The notes under the pieces are model-generated. The model did no database searches and had not been told where the DNA came from. It was given only the letters and a program-made list of their open reading frames with translations. A stretch of 6,723 nucleotides of DNA from an uncultured Bacilli bacterium (lineage in GTDB: Bacteria > Bacillota_I > Bacilli_A > RF39 > UBA660). The position numbers and the translations under genes were made by a program. This document shows, piece after piece, positions 4,973 through 6,723 of this stretch. Location: assembly GCA_944372725.1 (NCBI GenBank), contig CALWAA010000056.1, positions 1 through 6,723 on the forward strand. Reading direction: 5' to 3'. Positions within the stretch are counted from its first letter, which is position 1; the number at the start of each line of letters is the position of its first letter.

Positions 4973-5299
4973 ATGAGTTTGATATTTTACTTAACATTTA
5001 TTCTCTTAATATTTATCGTAACTTATTACTTTATTTATCAAGAAAACTTAAATCATGATAATTTATTTTATATTATTTTAAACTTCATTTTTCTTATTAT
5101 CCTACCACTTTACTACTTTTATTTTGAAGATCCCATCTATAGTTTTATCATTAGTTTCATGCTTTTTATTAGCTCATTTTTATTAAATCTCAAAATAAAA
5201 GAAATATTCCATGAAGTAAAAATATTTCCTTTTATTTATTTTCTTATAACCAGTTTTATATTAGGAATCATTCTAAAAGTACTTCTATATTTCTTCTAA
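4973..5299 (+). CDS. Small four-helix membrane protein of unknown function
   Basis: This is not a family I recognise. The 108 residues are almost entirely hydrophobic and aromatic, rich in Phe, Ile, Leu and Tyr. Four likely membrane helices lie at about 2-22, 30-50, 54-72 and 85-106, with short polar turns (QENLNHDN, LKIKEIFHEVK). No catalytic motif is visible. A good AGAGGTGG site (4961-4968) lies 4 nt before the ATG, which is the main reason for treating it as real. It is transcribed divergently from the rhomboid protease, 63 bp away. Its last codons overlap the end of rluD on the other strand by 15 bp, an arrangement typical of compact genomes. A partner or substrate relation with the rhomboid is conceivable but only from proximity. 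Confidence 0.72.
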   Translation: MSLIFYLTFILLIFIVTYYFIYQENLNHDNLFYIILNFIFLIILPLYYFYFEDPIYSFIISFMLFISSFLLNLKIKEIFHEVKIFPFIYFLITSFILGIILKVLLYFF

Positions 5300-6178
5300 G
5301 CTATCTAAAAATTCTTCGAAATACTTTGGAAGTGGACAAGTAAATTCCATTTCTTTTTTTGTAATAGGATGCACAAAATTCATTTTATAAGAGTGTAAAA
5401 ATTGTCCAAAACTAGTTGCTTCTTTTTTAGCATAAACAGGGTCATTATGAATTGGATAGCCAATATAAGCCATGTGAACACGAATTTGATGCGTACGACC
5501 GGTTTCTAATATGCAACTAACTAAGGTATATTCTTTATATCTTTTAAGTACTTTCATATGGGTTACAGCATGTTTACCATCTTCCACTACTGCCATTTTT
5601 TCCCGATTTTGCTTATCTCTGCCAATTGGCGCATCAATCGTTGCACTACCCTGCCTAAATACACCATCTAAAAGAGCAATATATTCTCTTTTAATTCTTT
5701 TATTTTTAAAATCATCAGCTAGTATTTCATGAACTTGATTACTTTTGGCGATTAAAAGAAGCCCACTTGTATCTTTATCAATCCTATGCACAATTCCTGG
5801 GCGAAATTCACCGCCAACATCACTTAAATTCTTCGTATAATACATAAGTCCATTAACTAAAGTATTATTATAATTACCATTTCCGGGATGAACTACTAAT
5901 CCACTTGGTTTATTAATCACCATCAAATATTCATCTTCATATACAATATTTAAATCCATCTTAACTGGCAAAATATCTTCTTCTACTTTAAATTCTTCAT
6001 CATGAATAATGATTTCTTCATTCAAATTAATTTTATAGCTAGCTTTAATCACTTTCCCATTTACTAAAACAAGTTTAGCATCAATTAATTTCCCGATATA
6101 TTCTCTTGAATAATCAAGCTTACTTGCTAAATATTTATCAATTCGAACATTTGCTTCATCAACAACTATTTTTATCAC
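5285..6178 (-). CDS. rluD: 23S rRNA pseudouridine synthase, RluA/RluD family (YlyB-like)
   Basis: This cytoplasmic enzyme makes pseudouridines in large-subunit rRNA; RluD of E. coli modifies the helix 69 loop at the subunit interface. The 297 residues carry an N-terminal S4 domain (about 1-60, RIDKYLASKL at 12-21). The pseudouridine synthase core includes INKPSGLVVHPG (88-99), the catalytic motif HRIDKDTSGLLL (131-142) with catalytic Asp134, KREYIALL (163-170) and ETGRTHQIRVHMAYIGYPIHND (225-246). Length and motif spacing are standard. The start is GTG at 6178, with AAAGGAG about 9 nt upstream inside lspA; the two genes overlap by 20 bp. The lspA-ylyB order is the same as in B. subtilis. The exact uridines in this lineage are inferred; RluD-like rather than RluA/C is favoured by the S4 domain and the lspA linkage. 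Confidence 0.95.
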   Translation of the reverse strand: MIKIVVDEANVRIDKYLASKLDYSREYIGKLIDAKLVLVNGKVIKASYKINLNEEIIIHDEEFKVEEDILPVKMDLNIVYEDEYLMVINKPSGLVVHPGNGNYNNTLVNGLMYYTKNLSDVGGEFRPGIVHRIDKDTSGLLLIAKSNQVHEILADDFKNKRIKREYIALLDGVFRQGSATIDAPIGRDKQNREKMAVVEDGKHAVTHMKVLKRYKEYTLVSCILETGRTHQIRVHMAYIGYPIHNDPVYAKKEATSFGQFLHSYKMNFVHPITKKEMEFTCPLPKYFEEFLDSLEEI

Positions 6179-6629
6179 GTTTATCTTCTCCTTTAATGAC
6201 TGCTACAACAAGTAATAATACTCCTACAACAATTGTAACATCTGCTATATTAAATATCGGATAATCATATCCAAATAGTTTAAAATCCAAAAAATCTCTG
6301 ACATATCCTAAAAAAACACGATCAGCTAAATTAGAAAATATCCCTCCAAATAATAAGCCAAAAGCCAAGTTATTTCGAAAATTATTTTTAAATCCAAACA
6401 TAAATTTAATAAGTAAAAGAATTGCTATAACACTAGCCCCAATAAATAAATAACTATGATTACTAAAGATACTCCAAGCTCCACCTGTATTATGAGCAAC
6501 CGTAATATAGAAAAAATTTTTTATCACTGTAAAATTTTCATGAAGATTCAAAAAAATTTCTACCAAACTTTTACTTACTTGATCGATAATTAAAACTAAA
6601 ACTGCAATAATGTATGTTTTTTTATTCAA
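6159..6629 (-). CDS. lspA: Lipoprotein signal peptidase (signal peptidase II)
   Basis: This membrane aspartyl protease removes signal peptides from prolipoproteins just before the lipid-modified Cys. From the TTG start it has 156 residues and four membrane helices (about 5-25, 59-78, 85-104, 129-146). Family motifs are present: IDQVSK (16-21), HNTGGAWS (46-53; usually NTGAAFS/W), NLADR (Asn100, Arg104), VRDFLDF with catalytic Asp112, and FNIAD with catalytic Asp130. The start is uncertain. GTG at 6638 and ATG at 6635 lie inside or 2 nt from the GAGGTGA site (6641-6635), whereas TTG at 6629 is 5 nt away, the same spacing as two other genes here. I prefer TTG. It ends on TGA and overlaps rluD, with which it forms an operon. 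It is the target family of globomycin. Confidence 0.95.
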   Translation of the reverse strand: MNKKTYIIAVLVLIIDQVSKSLVEIFLNLHENFTVIKNFFYITVAHNTGGAWSIFSNHSYLFIGASVIAILLLIKFMFGFKNNFRNNLAFGLLFGGIFSNLADRVFLGYVRDFLDFKLFGYDYPIFNIADVTIVVGVLLLVVAVIKGEDKRDKNSC

Positions 6630-6645
6630 GTTCATCACCTCTTCA

Positions 6646-6674
6646 AGTATACCACAAAATTACAAATCTACCAA
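6646..6674 (-). promoter_or_regulatory. Predicted promoter of lspA-rluD inside the end of the upstream gene
   Basis: TTGGTA (6674-6669), a 17-bp spacer and TATACT (6651-6646) preceded by TGG as an extended -10 lie on the minus strand. The -35 falls in the last codons of the upstream reading frame. Transcription would start at about 6643-6640, giving a 5' UTR of only 11-14 nt to the TTG start and an even shorter one to the ATG, which also favours the TTG. Confidence 0.5.
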
Positions 6675-6723
6675 GATAACATCTTCACCTATTTTAACAA
6701 TTTGACCAATCGTAACATTAAAT
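6660..6723 (-). CDS. C-terminal end of an unidentified gene, cut by the window edge
   Basis: An open frame enters from the right edge and ends with TAA at 6662-6660, reading FNVTIGQIVKIGEDVILVDL. The short strand-turn-strand pattern looks like the end of a real protein, and the 31 bp from its stop to the lspA start fits an operon or closely packed gene. Twenty residues are too few to name a family. In other Firmicutes ileS or a DksA/TraR-like gene often sits here, but nothing in these residues identifies either. Confidence 0.45.
   Translation of the reverse strand, partial: FNVTIGQIVKIGEDVILVDL

Noticed and set aside
5511..5732. Plus-strand ORF of 73 codons inside rluD
   Set aside because: It is antisense to the conserved catalytic region of rluD with no ribosome site; a shadow ORF.
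6159..6161. Mycoplasma-type code with TGA as Trp
   Set aside because: lspA ends at TGA exactly where the family ends, and Trp residues in conserved motifs use TGG, so the standard bacterial code applies.
1..6723. CRISPR array, insertion sequence or prophage
   Set aside because: No spaced repeat series, transposase, integrase or terminal inverted repeats were seen; gene content is housekeeping and sporulation.

Overview
This is a very AT-rich window that reads like a chromosome segment of a low-GC, Gram-positive, spore-forming lineage (Bacilli / Firmicutes in the broad sense). The evidence is a YunB-type sporulation gene, GluP-like rhomboid, RluB and LspA-RluD neighbours of Bacillus type, strong AGGAGG/AGGTGA ribosome binding sites and an elongator tRNA-Met close to the Bacillus sequence. 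lspA ends on TGA and Trp residues use TGG, so the code is the standard bacterial one, not the Mycoplasma code. Placement in an uncultured gut group (RF39 or Erysipelotrichales-like) is possible but is only inference.

Layout. Bases 1-536 (minus) hold the N-terminal two thirds of a PLP-dependent cysteine synthase; the gene runs off the left edge. The 310 bases upstream are not empty. On the same strand they carry a sigma-A-like promoter, a 16-codon leader ORF with five consecutive Cys codons (MTKCCCCCFILTFRKI), a set of inverted repeats that can pair in mutually exclusive ways, and a second 19-codon leader ORF with two Cys codons (MLKKQVNSIRCCISFYYLF) that has a perfect AGGAGGA site and ends 15 nt before cysK. 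I read this as a cysteine-sensing leader with two upstream ORFs, and it is the most interesting part of the window. Divergently, a promoter drives an elongator tRNA-Met (846-922) with its own intrinsic terminator.

Bases 991-2595 (minus) hold yunB preceded by an acidic, tail-anchored protein of unknown function. A divergent [4Fe-4S] ferredoxin (2707-3003, plus) has an unusual Cys/His-rich C-terminal tail. It meets rluB tail to tail through two back-to-back intrinsic terminators. A rhomboid protease and rluB (4909-3039, minus) are translationally coupled. A small four-helix membrane protein (4973-5299, plus) is divergent from the rhomboid and overlaps the end of rluD by 15 bp. rluD and lspA (minus) overlap and probably share a promoter placed inside the last codons of an unidentified upstream gene that enters from the right edge.

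Functionally, the window mixes sulfur assimilation, rRNA pseudouridylation (two enzymes), lipoprotein signal-peptide processing, intramembrane proteolysis and sporulation. No mobile element, CRISPR array, integrase or rRNA gene was seen.
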